DNA from: LMUY01 sp965199005
Lineage (GTDB): Bacteria; Pseudomonadota; Alphaproteobacteria; Acetobacterales; Acetobacteraceae
Length of the DNA stretch: 64,000 nt
NCBI GenBank assembly: GCA_965199005.1
Contig: CBDAQK010000007.1
Coordinates: 124,001 to 188,000 of the forward strand
Direction: 5' to 3'
Shown: positions 17,418 to 24,942 of the stretch, piece after piece
Layout of the letters: each line of letters begins with the position of its first letter
Position numbering within the stretch: the stretch's first letter is position 1
Notes under the pieces: model-generated
The model's database searches: none
Told to the model about the DNA's origin: nothing
The model's input: the letters and a program-made list of their open reading frames with translations, nothing else
Translations under genes and position numbers: made by a program

Positions 17418-18680
17418 ATGACCATCTATACCGGGCCCGTCTTCGACATGGCGCGGACGCAATTCGGCATTATTGCCGACCATCTCGAAATCCCCCAGGA
17501 CGAGCGGGCGCGGCTGCTCTACCCCAAGCGGGCCATCACGGTGTCGGTCCCGGTCCATATGGATGATGGCCGGACCGAGGTGTTCCAGGGCTATCGGGTC
17601 CAGCATCATTTGACGTTGGGACCGACCAAGGGCGGAACCCGTTTCTCCGCCAACCTCGAGGTTGGCGAAGTGGCAGCCTTGGCCATTTGGATGAGCTGGA
17701 AATGCGCCCTCGCCGGGTTGCCCTATGGCGGGGCCAAGGGCGGCGTTGCCTGCGACCCACCCACCCTGTCACGGCGTGAGCTGGAGGCCGTCTCGCGCCG
17801 CTACATGCAGGAGATGATCCCCTTCGTGAGCCCGCAAACCGACGTCATGGCGCCGGATATGGGGACGAACGAGCAGGTGATGGCTTGGTTCATGGACACC
17901 TACTCCATGCACGAAGGCCACGCCGTCAGTGAGATCGTGACTGGCAAACCGGTCAGCCTCGGTGGCACCGAAGGCCGCCGGGAAGCGACCGGGCGCGGGG
18001 TGGCCCATTTGGTCCAACGCGCGTGCGAGGCGATCGGGCTGGCCCCGGGCGGCTGCACCGCCATCGTGCAGGGGTTTGGCAACGTGGGCAGCGTCTCCGC
18101 CTACACCTTGGCCCGGCGTTACGGCATGAAGATCACCGGCGTCAGCGACCACACCGCGGCGTTCTTCGACCCGGCGGGCCTCCCGCTGGACGCGATCGAG
18201 GCGCATGTGGCCAAGCATGGCGTGCTCGGCGGGTTCAGTAGCGAGGCGAAGATCGGTTGGGAGGCGTTGCTGGAGCAACGCTGCGATATCCTGGTGCCGG
18301 CGGCGCTGGAGCGGGTGATCACGGCAGATAATGCCGCCCGGCTGCAATGCCGCATTCTGGCCGAGGGCGCCAACGGCCCGACCACGCCGGAGGCCGATGT
18401 CATCCTGAATCAGCGGCGTGACGAGGTGTTCGTCATCCCGGACATCCTTTGCAACTCCGGCGGCGTCATCGTCAGCTATTTCGAGTGGGTGCAGGATTTG
18501 CAGCGCCTGTTCTGGACCGAAAAAGAGGTCAACAGCCGGCTCGAGCACCTGTTGGACGGCGCGTTTGCCCAGGTCCAGGCCCGGGCCGCCGCCCGCAACG
18601 TGCCGAACCGTACCGCCGCCATGGCCATCGGCGTGGAGAAGGTGCGCGCCGGAAAGCGCCTGCGGGGACTTTTCCCGTAG
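17418..18680 (+). CDS. Glu/Leu/Phe/Val family dehydrogenase (glutamate dehydrogenase)
   Basis: A 420-residue oxidative deaminase interconverting glutamate and 2-oxoglutarate plus ammonia. Substrate-binding domain: YRVQHHLTLGPTKGGTRF, then the catalytic lysine region LPYGGAKGGV. The nucleotide domain starts with VQGFGNVGSVSA and contains LAEGANGPTTPEAD. Length fits the hexameric small GDH class. Only 27 bp separate its ATG from the divergent start at 17390, leaving little room for two promoters. The coenzyme preference was not inferred. Confidence 0.9.
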   Translation: MTIYTGPVFDMARTQFGIIADHLEIPQDERARLLYPKRAITVSVPVHMDDGRTEVFQGYRVQHHLTLGPTKGGTRFSANLEVGEVAALAIWMSWKCALAGLPYGGAKGGVACDPPTLSRRELEAVSRRYMQEMIPFVSPQTDVMAPDMGTNEQVMAWFMDTYSMHEGHAVSEIVTGKPVSLGGTEGRREATGRGVAHLVQRACEAIGLAPGGCTAIVQGFGNVGSVSAYTLARRYGMKITGVSDHTAAFFDPAGLPLDAIEAHVAKHGVLGGFSSEAKIGWEALLEQRCDILVPAALERVITADNAARLQCRILAEGANGPTTPEADVILNQRRDEVFVIPDILCNSGGVIVSYFEWVQDLQRLFWTEKEVNSRLEHLLDGAFAQVQARAAARNVPNRTAAMAIGVEKVRAGKRLRGLFP

Positions 18681-18710
18681 GCGGGAGTTGCCCGGGCGGC
18701 AATTCCTGCC
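18680..18710 (+). terminator. Hairpin after the glutamate dehydrogenase gene
   Basis: GGCGGGAGTTGCC, beginning at the last base of the stop codon, pairs with GGCAATTCCTGCC across a five-base loop (11 of 13 positions). There is no strong T-run, but the position directly behind the gene favours a terminator. Confidence 0.45.
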
Positions 18711-18825
18711 GATCCGTTGAAAGTCCGAACGTCCCAAAAATGGCGCAAAACCTGGGTTTTCTGGTGTGGCACGGGGTCTGCAATAGAGATGGCACAAGAC
18801 ACCGCGTCATTCTCAGGAAGCCGCA

Positions 18826-19410
18826 ATGAGCACCTCAGCCGTCAGCGCACCAACTGCTACACCGGTTAATATCCACCACCACTACCGTCACCGGGCCGCC
18901 GCCTCACCCTCTTCGTCCGACGCGAACGACCTGCTGGCTTCCGCCAGTGCCACGAGCGCCTCGACGCCGGCAAGTGCCACGTCGAGCACGGGCAGCACGG
19001 CCGATGCCACCGCCAGCACCGGAATTTCGAAGTTTGCTGCGGAGTTGCAGTCCATTCTGCTGAGCGCCCAGGCCGGCACGCCATCCGCCGCCGGCACGAC
19101 GGCGGAAGCGGCAACGACGGCGTCTGACCCGGCGGGCGCGACCGACCCCACGGCATCCCAGAGTGCCAGCCCGGCCGCGGGCCATATTCGTGGGCTGGCC
19201 GACCGGCTGCAGGCATTGCTGAACGGAGCAAACGGCAGTGCCGGTGGGTCCAGCGCGGCGGCTACGAGCGGTGCGACCTCAGCGAGCAGCAGCGATCAGT
19301 CGCTGAACCTGCAATCCGTGCTGGACCGGCTGCAATCGACCCTGCAGCAGACCCTGAGTTCCTACAGTTCAACTGCGGCGACGGCCGCAGCTGCGAGTGT
19401 AGCGGTGTAA
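18826..19410 (+). CDS. Low-complexity Ser/Ala/Thr-rich protein of unknown function
   Basis: A 194-residue open frame starting MSTSAVSAPTATPVN followed by the basic patch IHHHYRHR. Most of it is serine, alanine, threonine and glycine. Two short amphipathic stretches stand out: FAAELQSILLSAQAG (about 67-81) and a heptad-like C-terminal segment, LQSVLDRLQSTLQQTLSSY. No signal peptide, domain or catalytic motif is visible. ATG 18826 has AGGA at a sensible distance. The composition recalls disordered linkers of flagellar or surface proteins, but I do not recognise it. It directly precedes the tandem repeat array. Confidence 0.5.
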   Translation: MSTSAVSAPTATPVNIHHHYRHRAAASPSSSDANDLLASASATSASTPASATSSTGSTADATASTGISKFAAELQSILLSAQAGTPSAAGTTAEAATTASDPAGATDPTASQSASPAAGHIRGLADRLQALLNGANGSAGGSSAAATSGATSASSSDQSLNLQSVLDRLQSTLQQTLSSYSSTAATAAAASVAV

Positions 19411-19421
19411 TCGAGGCTGTC

Positions 19422-19559
19422 ATGGCCGGACTTGATCTGGCCATCCACGCAGCCGGCGCAGCAGGCAGGGCGGTAGAATTGGGGGCCAGAATAGCCCCCA
19501 ACCACCCTGCGAGAATGGCGACCGGCGTGGATGACCTGATCAAGTCCGGCCACGACAGT
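19422..19559. repeat. Palindromic MITE/REPIN-like element, best-preserved copy
   Basis: The left end (from 19425) reads CCGGACTTGATCTGGC then CATCCACGC. The right end reads GCGTGGATGACCTGATC then AAGTCCGG, a near-perfect reverse complement of the left. The interior carries a second, looser dyad (GGGGGCCAGAATAGCCCCC). Elements with GGCTTGACCCGGCCATCCACG-like ends are familiar as dispersed intergenic repeats in alphaproteobacteria (from memory). This copy is the least eroded in the array and probably shows the ancestral form from which the 234-bp unit arose. Confidence 0.65.
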
Positions 19560-20483
19560 GGGCAGGAGGCGCTGACGCCGGGAGATAGTGCAGCCAAAAT
19601 GGCCGCAACCCGGGAGTGACGCAGCGTCATGGTAAAATCCATCCTGTCGAGGCTGCTAACGGCTGGACTTGATCTGGCCATCCACGCCGCCGGCGCGGTC
19701 AGGGCGATAAAAGCGGGGGCCAGAACGGCCTTCAACCGCCCTGCGAGAATGGCGACCGGAGTGGATGACGGGATCAAGTCGGCTGATGAAGGCGACAGGA
19801 GGCGCTGGCGCCGGGTGACGAAGCGGCCAAAACGGCCGCTCCCCGGGGGGAACGCAGCGCCGCGGTAAAACACCGTCCTGTCGAGGCTGCTAACGGCTGG
19901 ACTTGATCTGGCCATCCACGCCGCCGGCGCGGTCAGGGCGATAAAAGCGGGGGCCAGAACGGCCTTCAACCGCCCTGCGGGAATGGCGACCGGAGTGGAT
20001 GACGGGATCAAGTCGGCTGATGAAGGCGACAGGAGGCGCTGGCGCCGGGTGATGAAGCGGCCAAAACGGCCGCTCCCCGGGGGGAACGCAGCGCCGCGGT
20101 AAAACACCGTCCTGTCGAGGCTGCTAACGGCTGGACTTGATCTGGCCATCCACGCCGCCGGCGCGGTCAGGGCGATAAAAGCGGGGGCCAGAACGGCCTT
20201 CAACCGCCCTGCGGGAATGGCGACCGGAGTGGATGACGGGATCAAGTCGGCTGATGAAGGCGACAGGAGGCGCTGGCGCCGGGTGATGAAGCGGCCAAAA
20301 CGGCCGCTCCCCGGGGGGAACGCAGCGCCGCGGTAAAACACCGTCCTGTCGAGGCTGCTAACGGCTGGACTTGATCTGGCCATCCACGCCGCCGGCGCGG
20401 TCAGGGCGATAAAAGCGGAGGCCAGAACGGCCTTCAACCGCCCTGCGGGAATGGCAACCGGAGTGGATGACGGGTCAAGTCGG
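19422..20483. repeat. Tandem array of a 234-bp unit (about 4.5 copies)
   Basis: The marker CTTGATCTGG recurs at 19431, 19668, 19902, 20136 and 20370, giving periods of 237, 234, 234 and 234 bp. The first copy is diverged. The second differs from the third at two positions noticed, the third and fourth look identical, and the fifth is cut off at about 20483. Each unit has two halves. One is a palindromic element: GGACTTGATC...CATCCACG facing GTGGATGA...GATCAAGTC. The other is about 110 bp resembling the leader of the gene at 20929. The period is a multiple of three, so a 391-residue repeat frame stays open on the minus strand. The array is not CRISPR-like: units are adjoining, long, and lack unique spacers. 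Confidence 0.92.
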
Positions 20484-20599
20484 CAGGGCCACCCTTCCAG
20501 CGAACTCGGAATGATCTGAAAACAAGTACAACCTCTATGGAATGCTCCTCGGGTTAGACTTCCTCCACGAGTTCTAGCCGGGTTTTGACCCTTTCGACA

Positions 20600-20749
20600 T
20601 CACCGCCCATGCGATCCAGGCGGCAAGAGACTGAAGCGTATTGGCCTTCCAGCAATCCAAACACTCTTTGACTTCCCCGATGTTGACTTTACCTTTGCGA
20701 TATCTTCTCGGATGCGACGCAGTAGCGTCAATACCAGATCATCACTCAT
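20600..20749 (-). CDS. Small coiled-coil-type protein or gene remnant
   Basis: A 49-residue frame starting MSDDLVLTLLRRIREDIAKV. That opening resembles many small alphaproteobacterial proteins that begin with this helix and continue as a coiled coil. Here the sequence after residue 20 (KSTSGKSKSVWIAG) loses the heptad pattern and stops early, so it is probably a truncated remnant. The surrounding 20484-20845 holds no other gene I can support. Confidence 0.3.
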   Translation of the reverse strand: MSDDLVLTLLRRIREDIAKVKSTSGKSKSVWIAGRPIRFSLLPPGSHGR

Positions 20750-20845
20750 AGGCGTGGTCCCCCAAACCTGTTTCCGGCGTAACCAACCACACCAGCGGTC
20801 TGCATGCCAGAGTGCCACCGGAACACGCTCTTTGCCACATGGGGC

Positions 20846-20928
20846 GGCCATGAAGAAACGGGTTGGATGCGCTAGCGCCCGGGGATTGCTGTGGCCAAAA
20901 TGGCCCAGACCCGGAAGTGAGCAACGCC
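20846..20928 (+). promoter_or_regulatory. Leader of the 2-hydroxyacid dehydrogenase gene, related to the array unit
   Basis: Segments GGATGCGCTAGCGCCCGG, GTGGCCAAAATGGCC and ACCCGGAAGTGAGCAACGCC line up in order with GGAGGCGCTGACGCCGGGA, GCAGCCAAAATGGCC and ACCCGGGAGTGACGCAGCGT in the first repeat unit (about 19564-19628). The start codon context also matches (ATGGCAAAACCGATCCTGT against ATGGTAAAATCCATCCTGT). It holds the likely ribosome binding site GGAAG for the gene at 20929. No -35/-10 boxes could be assigned. Confidence 0.55.
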
Positions 20929-21891
20929 ATGGCAAAACCGATCCTGTTCGTCACGCGGCGGCTGCCGCCAGCTATCGAGGCCCGGGCCTCCCGCGACTAC
21001 GAGGCGCGCTTGAATCGTTTGGATACCGTCCGGACCGGGGCGGATGTGGTGGCGATGGCGGAGGAGGCGCAGGCCGTGCTCTGCTGCCCGGCCGATAAAC
21101 TGGACGCGGGCGTGATCCAGGCCTTGCCCCCCACAGTGAAGGTGATCGGCACGTTCAGCGTCGGGTTCGAGCATATCGACCTAGCCGCCGCCCGGGCGCG
21201 TGGTATCCTGGTCGTCAATACGCCGGATGTCCTGTCGGTCGCCACCGCCGAGTGTACCCTGCTGCTGCTGTTGGCCGCGGCGCGCCGCGCGGGGGAGGGG
21301 GAGCGGCTGGTCCGCAGCGGAACATGGACCGGGTGGGCGCCGACCCAAATGCTGGGGACCGGCGTGGTCGGCCGCTCGCTCGGCATATTCGGCATGGGCC
21401 GGATTGGCCGCGAATTGGCCACGCTGGCGCGGGGGCTGGCGATGACGGTGCATTACCGCAACGCCAGGCGCCTGCCCGCGGAGCTGGAGCGTGGGGCGAT
21501 TTTCCACGACAACGACGATAGCTTTCTCGCAGCCAGCGAATTGCTGTCGCTGAACGCGCCGGGTGGGGCAGCAACCATGCATTGGCTGAATGCCGAGCGG
21601 ATCGCCAAACTGCCGCCGGGCGTGGTGGTGGCGAATGCCGGGCGCGGCACGCTGGTGCACGACGCCGCCCTGATCGCAGCGCTGCGCAGCGGGCACGTCG
21701 CTGCCGCCGGGCTGGATGTCTACGAGGGCGAACCGGCGTTGAACCCGGCCTACCTGACCCTGGAGAACGTCGTGCTGCTGCCGCATTTGGGCAGCGCGAC
21801 GATGGCCACGCGGGACGCCATGGGTGGCATGGTTCTTGATGGTATCGATGCCGTATTGGCCGGCAGGGAGCCGGTTAACTTGGTTCGGTAG
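20929..21891 (+). CDS. D-isomer-specific 2-hydroxyacid dehydrogenase (glyoxylate/hydroxypyruvate reductase-like)
   Basis: A 320-residue NAD(P)-dependent enzyme of the D-2-hydroxyacid dehydrogenase family, probably reducing glyoxylate or hydroxypyruvate. NAD fold motif GMGRIGRELATLARG sits in the middle. The catalytic Arg is in VVVANAGRGTLV, Glu in LDVYEGEPALN, and His in VLLPHLGSAT. Family signature VKVIGTFSVGFEHIDLAAA is intact. ATG 20929 gives the normal N-terminus (MAKPILFVTRRLPP). It may cooperate with the following hydrolase and permease in using a nitrogenous C2/C3 compound. This last point is inference. Confidence 0.9.
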   Translation: MAKPILFVTRRLPPAIEARASRDYEARLNRLDTVRTGADVVAMAEEAQAVLCCPADKLDAGVIQALPPTVKVIGTFSVGFEHIDLAAARARGILVVNTPDVLSVATAECTLLLLLAAARRAGEGERLVRSGTWTGWAPTQMLGTGVVGRSLGIFGMGRIGRELATLARGLAMTVHYRNARRLPAELERGAIFHDNDDSFLAASELLSLNAPGGAATMHWLNAERIAKLPPGVVVANAGRGTLVHDAALIAALRSGHVAAAGLDVYEGEPALNPAYLTLENVVLLPHLGSATMATRDAMGGMVLDGIDAVLAGREPVNLVR

Positions 21892-21959
21892 CAAAACCGA
21901 CGCATCGAAGGCGGCGTCTGCCCCGAAAAGCGGCAGGCATGGGTAAGGGGAAGCATGCG

Positions 21960-22640
21960 ATGCCTGCGCAATCCATCGAAGCCCTGCCCTATCCCTTCGA
22001 GTTCAAACCCGCCCACTGCGCGCTGCTGATCATCGACATGCAGCGCGACTTCCTCGAACCCGGCGGGTTCGGGGAAATGCTCGGCAACGATGTCGGCCAA
22101 CTGCGTCGCGCGATCGCCCCAAACCGCGCCCTGCTCGATGCCTGGCGCCTCGCCGGCTTGGCGGTGATCCACACGCGGGAGGGGCACCGCCCGGATTTGT
22201 CCGATTTGCCCGGCGCCAAGAAAATCCGCGGGCGCGGCGAAAAGCAGATCGGTGATGTAGGGCCGATGGGCCGCATCCTCGTCCGCGGCGCGGCGGGCCA
22301 CGACATCATTCCGGAACTGTATCCGGCACCCGGCGAGCCGGTGATCGACAAACCCGGCAAGGGCGCGTTTTTCGCCACCGACCTCCACGCCATACTGCAG
22401 CACCGCGGCATCACCCAACTGGTCGTGACGGGTGTGACGACGGAGGTTTGCGTCAACACCACGGTGCGCGAAGCGAATGATCGCGGGTACGACTGCCTGG
22501 TGCTGTCGGATTGCTGTGCCTCCTATTTCCCGGATTTCCATGAAATGGGGCTGCGCATGATCTCGGCACAGGGCGGCATCTTTGGGTGGGTGACGCAGTC
22601 AGCCGCGCTCATTCAAGCAATCGGTTCAGTAGGCGCCTAG
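21960..22640 (+). CDS. Isochorismatase-fold cysteine hydrolase (amidohydrolase-like)
   Basis: A 226-residue cysteine hydrolase. The triad of the family is visible: Asp in LLIIDMQRDFLEPGG, Lys in PGKGAFFATDL, and the nucleophilic Cys in TGVTTEVCVNTTVREA. The insert PGAKKIRGRGEKQIGD and the length resemble biuret, ureidoacrylate or N-carbamoyl amidohydrolases more than true isochorismatases. The start is taken at ATG 21960, behind AAGGGG at about 21945-21950, instead of the ATG at 21939. It lies 18 bp before an NCS2-like permease, which fits uptake and hydrolysis of a ureide or pyrimidine derivative. Confidence 0.85.
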   Translation: MPAQSIEALPYPFEFKPAHCALLIIDMQRDFLEPGGFGEMLGNDVGQLRRAIAPNRALLDAWRLAGLAVIHTREGHRPDLSDLPGAKKIRGRGEKQIGDVGPMGRILVRGAAGHDIIPELYPAPGEPVIDKPGKGAFFATDLHAILQHRGITQLVVTGVTTEVCVNTTVREANDRGYDCLVLSDCCASYFPDFHEMGLRMISAQGGIFGWVTQSAALIQAIGSVGA

Positions 22641-22658
22641 AACGGGGGAGCAGCAGGT

Positions 22659-24215
22659 ATGAGCTTGTCAGTCGAGACCGCGGCCAGACCAAAGCTTTGG
22701 GTGCCTGGCGATTGGAACGCATTATTCGGCTTCGGCACCAACATCCTGGTGAATGTGCTGGTGCTGACCGGGCTGCTGCGCTTCGTGATAAAAATGCCGG
22801 AGAGCCTGGTGTTCGGGCGGATCCTCCCGGCACTCGGGCTCATGCTGTGTCTCAGCACGGGGTATTACGCCTTCCTCGCCTACCGGCTGGCCAAGCGAAC
22901 GGGCCGTGACGACGTGTGCGCCCTGCCATCGGGCATCAGCGTGCCGCATATGTTCGTGGTGACCTTCGTCGTCATGCTCCCGATCGGGTTGGCGACCAAC
23001 GACCCGGTGCAGGCATGGGAGGCCGGGCTTACCTGGGTGTTCATTCAGAGCTTCGTGCTGATGGTCGGTGGCTTCATCGGCCCAGCGATCCGCCGCATCA
23101 CGCCGCGCGCCGCCCTGCTCGGCTCGCTGGCAGGGATCTCCATCACCTTCATCGCCATGAACCCGGCCGCCCAGATGTTTACGACCCCCATCATTGGCCT
23201 GGTGTGCTTTATCGTCATCCTGGGGAGCTGGTTCGGCGGTGTGCGGTATTTTCGCGGCATGCCGGGCGGCTTGGTCGCCATTGCGGTGGGCACCGTGGTC
23301 GCCTGGGGCTCGACCGTGCTTGGGCTGAACTACGGCGATTTGAGCCTGGCCAAGCTGGCCGGGTCGGTGTCGAATTTTGGATTTTCGGTGCCGCTGCCCG
23401 CCGTTGACCATACTTTCGCCGGGTTCAAATACCTTGGCGTCATCCTGGTCACGGCCATCCCATTCGGGATTTACGACCTGATCGAGGCGCTCGACAACGT
23501 GGAGAGCGCGGCCGCGGCGGGCGATTCGTTCCCCACCACGCGCGTGCTGACGGCCGATGGCGTGATCAGCCTGATCGGCTGCCTGATGGGCAACCCCTTC
23601 ATCAACGCAGTCTATATCGGCCACCCCGGGTGGAAAGCGATGGGAGGCCGGATTGGTTACTCGGCCGCCACTGGGATCGCGATCCTGTTGCTGACCTGGT
23701 TCGGCATCATTTCCGTCATGATGGCGTTGATCCCCGTCGTCGCCATCCTGCCGATCTTGCTGTATATTGGGATGCTCATCGGTTCCCAAGCGTTTCAGGA
23801 GACGCCGCATCGCCATGCGCCGGCCATCGTTCTGGCGCTGCTGCCGCAGATCGCCGAATGGGGCAAAACCCAAATCGACAACGCGCTGGGCGCCGCGGGC
23901 ACCAGTGCCGCCGCCATCGGCATGGGCAAGCTCGCGGCGGTGGGGGTCCTGTACCAGGGGCTGGAGACGCTCGGTGGTGGTGCAACCCTGGCCGGCATCG
24001 TCCTCGGCGCCATCGCCGTCTTCATCATCGACCGGGAATTTAACAAAGCGACTGCTTTTGCTCTTGCCGGCGCTATTCTCACCTTCTTTGGCTTCATCCA
24101 TGGTGAGGGAGTGGGCTTTGCCCGTTCACCAGAAATTGCTGTCGCCTATATTGCGGTGGCGGGGGTACTCTTCGCGTGCCGGCGACAATCGACAATGGAA
24201 GTACAGGTAACCTAG
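22659..24215 (+). CDS. NCS2-like purine/pyrimidine permease
   Basis: A 518-residue multi-span membrane transporter. It is uniformly hydrophobic with about 12-14 membrane segments and short charged loops (KRTGRDDVCALPSGISVPHM, YDLIEALDNVESAAAAGD, GHPGWKAMGGRIGYS). The pattern of PSG in the first third and the E-A-L-D-N-V-E-S loop matches nucleobase:cation symporter-2 relatives of the AzgA/xanthine type. Specificity cannot be called. Its gene directly follows the cysteine hydrolase (18-bp gap), suggesting it imports that enzyme's substrate. It ends 3 bp before the next start. Confidence 0.75.
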   Translation: MSLSVETAARPKLWVPGDWNALFGFGTNILVNVLVLTGLLRFVIKMPESLVFGRILPALGLMLCLSTGYYAFLAYRLAKRTGRDDVCALPSGISVPHMFVVTFVVMLPIGLATNDPVQAWEAGLTWVFIQSFVLMVGGFIGPAIRRITPRAALLGSLAGISITFIAMNPAAQMFTTPIIGLVCFIVILGSWFGGVRYFRGMPGGLVAIAVGTVVAWGSTVLGLNYGDLSLAKLAGSVSNFGFSVPLPAVDHTFAGFKYLGVILVTAIPFGIYDLIEALDNVESAAAAGDSFPTTRVLTADGVISLIGCLMGNPFINAVYIGHPGWKAMGGRIGYSAATGIAILLLTWFGIISVMMALIPVVAILPILLYIGMLIGSQAFQETPHRHAPAIVLALLPQIAEWGKTQIDNALGAAGTSAAAIGMGKLAAVGVLYQGLETLGGGATLAGIVLGAIAVFIIDREFNKATAFALAGAILTFFGFIHGEGVGFARSPEIAVAYIAVAGVLFACRRQSTMEVQVT

Positions 24216-24218
24216 ATT

Positions 24219-24785
24219 ATGTTTCACAAACTGCTGCCTGCCCTGTTTGCGCTCCTTTTCGCCTCGAATGCGATGGCCGCCACGCTGGAGGGGGTGACGC
24301 TGCCCGATACCTACCCGGTCGATGGCAAGGCCATTCCACTGAACGGCATCGGGATCCGCACGCTGACGATCTTCAGCGTGAAGGTCTACGTCGCGGCGTT
24401 GTACTTGGCACAGCAGAGCCACGACGCCAACGCGATCCTGAATTCGCCTGAGGACAAGGTGCTCATCCTGCACTTCCTGCATGCAGGGTCAAAGGCGGAT
24501 GTCGAGAAGGAGTATCGCGCCGGGGAGACGACGAATTGCAGCGGCGGGGGCTGCAATCCGGCAGACGCCGCCGATTTCGAGCGCCTGGTGGCGGCAGCCC
24601 CGGCCGTCGCAGTGGGCGACACGACGACCTATATCTTCACGTCGAAGTCGATGCGGGTCCTTGCGAACAACCGGCAGATCGGCGAGTACACCAATAAGGA
24701 TCTCGCTCGCCTCATCCTGGCCGGGTTCATCGGCACCCATCCACCATCCACCGACCTGCGTAGCGCTCTGCTGGGGATGCAGTAA
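24219..24785 (+). CDS. Periplasmic chalcone isomerase-fold protein
   Basis: A 188-residue secreted protein: signal peptide LLPALFALLFASNAMA, then a chalcone-isomerase-like domain (LNGIGIRTLTIFSVKVYVAALYL, and KVLILHFLHAGSKADVEKEY). Bacterial members of this family (Chalcone_3) have no proven isomerase activity and are thought to bind fatty-acid-like ligands. A cysteine pair (NCSGGGC, about residues 106-111) may form a disulfide in the periplasm. It follows the permease gene by 3 bp, so it is probably co-transcribed, though the link in function is unclear. Confidence 0.8.
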   Translation: MFHKLLPALFALLFASNAMAATLEGVTLPDTYPVDGKAIPLNGIGIRTLTIFSVKVYVAALYLAQQSHDANAILNSPEDKVLILHFLHAGSKADVEKEYRAGETTNCSGGGCNPADAADFERLVAAAPAVAVGDTTTYIFTSKSMRVLANNRQIGEYTNKDLARLILAGFIGTHPPSTDLRSALLGMQ

Positions 24786-24942
24786 GCTCCAGTCTGTGCC
24801 GAAGAGGCCATGGGTTGGCATACTGAGTCGGCGGCCGGCCATGGTCCGCCTGCAGCACCCCCGACGCCACTTTGACGATGTCGTCGAAGTCGGCCTCGGA
24901 CGGCGGGGCGAACCATCAGTCACACGACCATACCAGACAACG

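Noticed and set aside
19262..20437. 391-residue minus-strand frame with 78-residue internal repeats
   Set aside because: It exists because the 234-bp DNA unit is divisible by three. It starts in the antisense of the palindromic elements, has no family similarity, and overlaps the end of the plus-strand low-complexity gene.
19422..20483. CRISPR array
   Set aside because: Repeats are 234 bp and contiguous, with no short repeat/unique spacer pattern and no cas genes.
22722..24101. 459-residue frame antisense to the NCS2-like permease
   Set aside because: His/Gln/Asp-rich composition typical of a reversed membrane-protein gene, with no domain seen.
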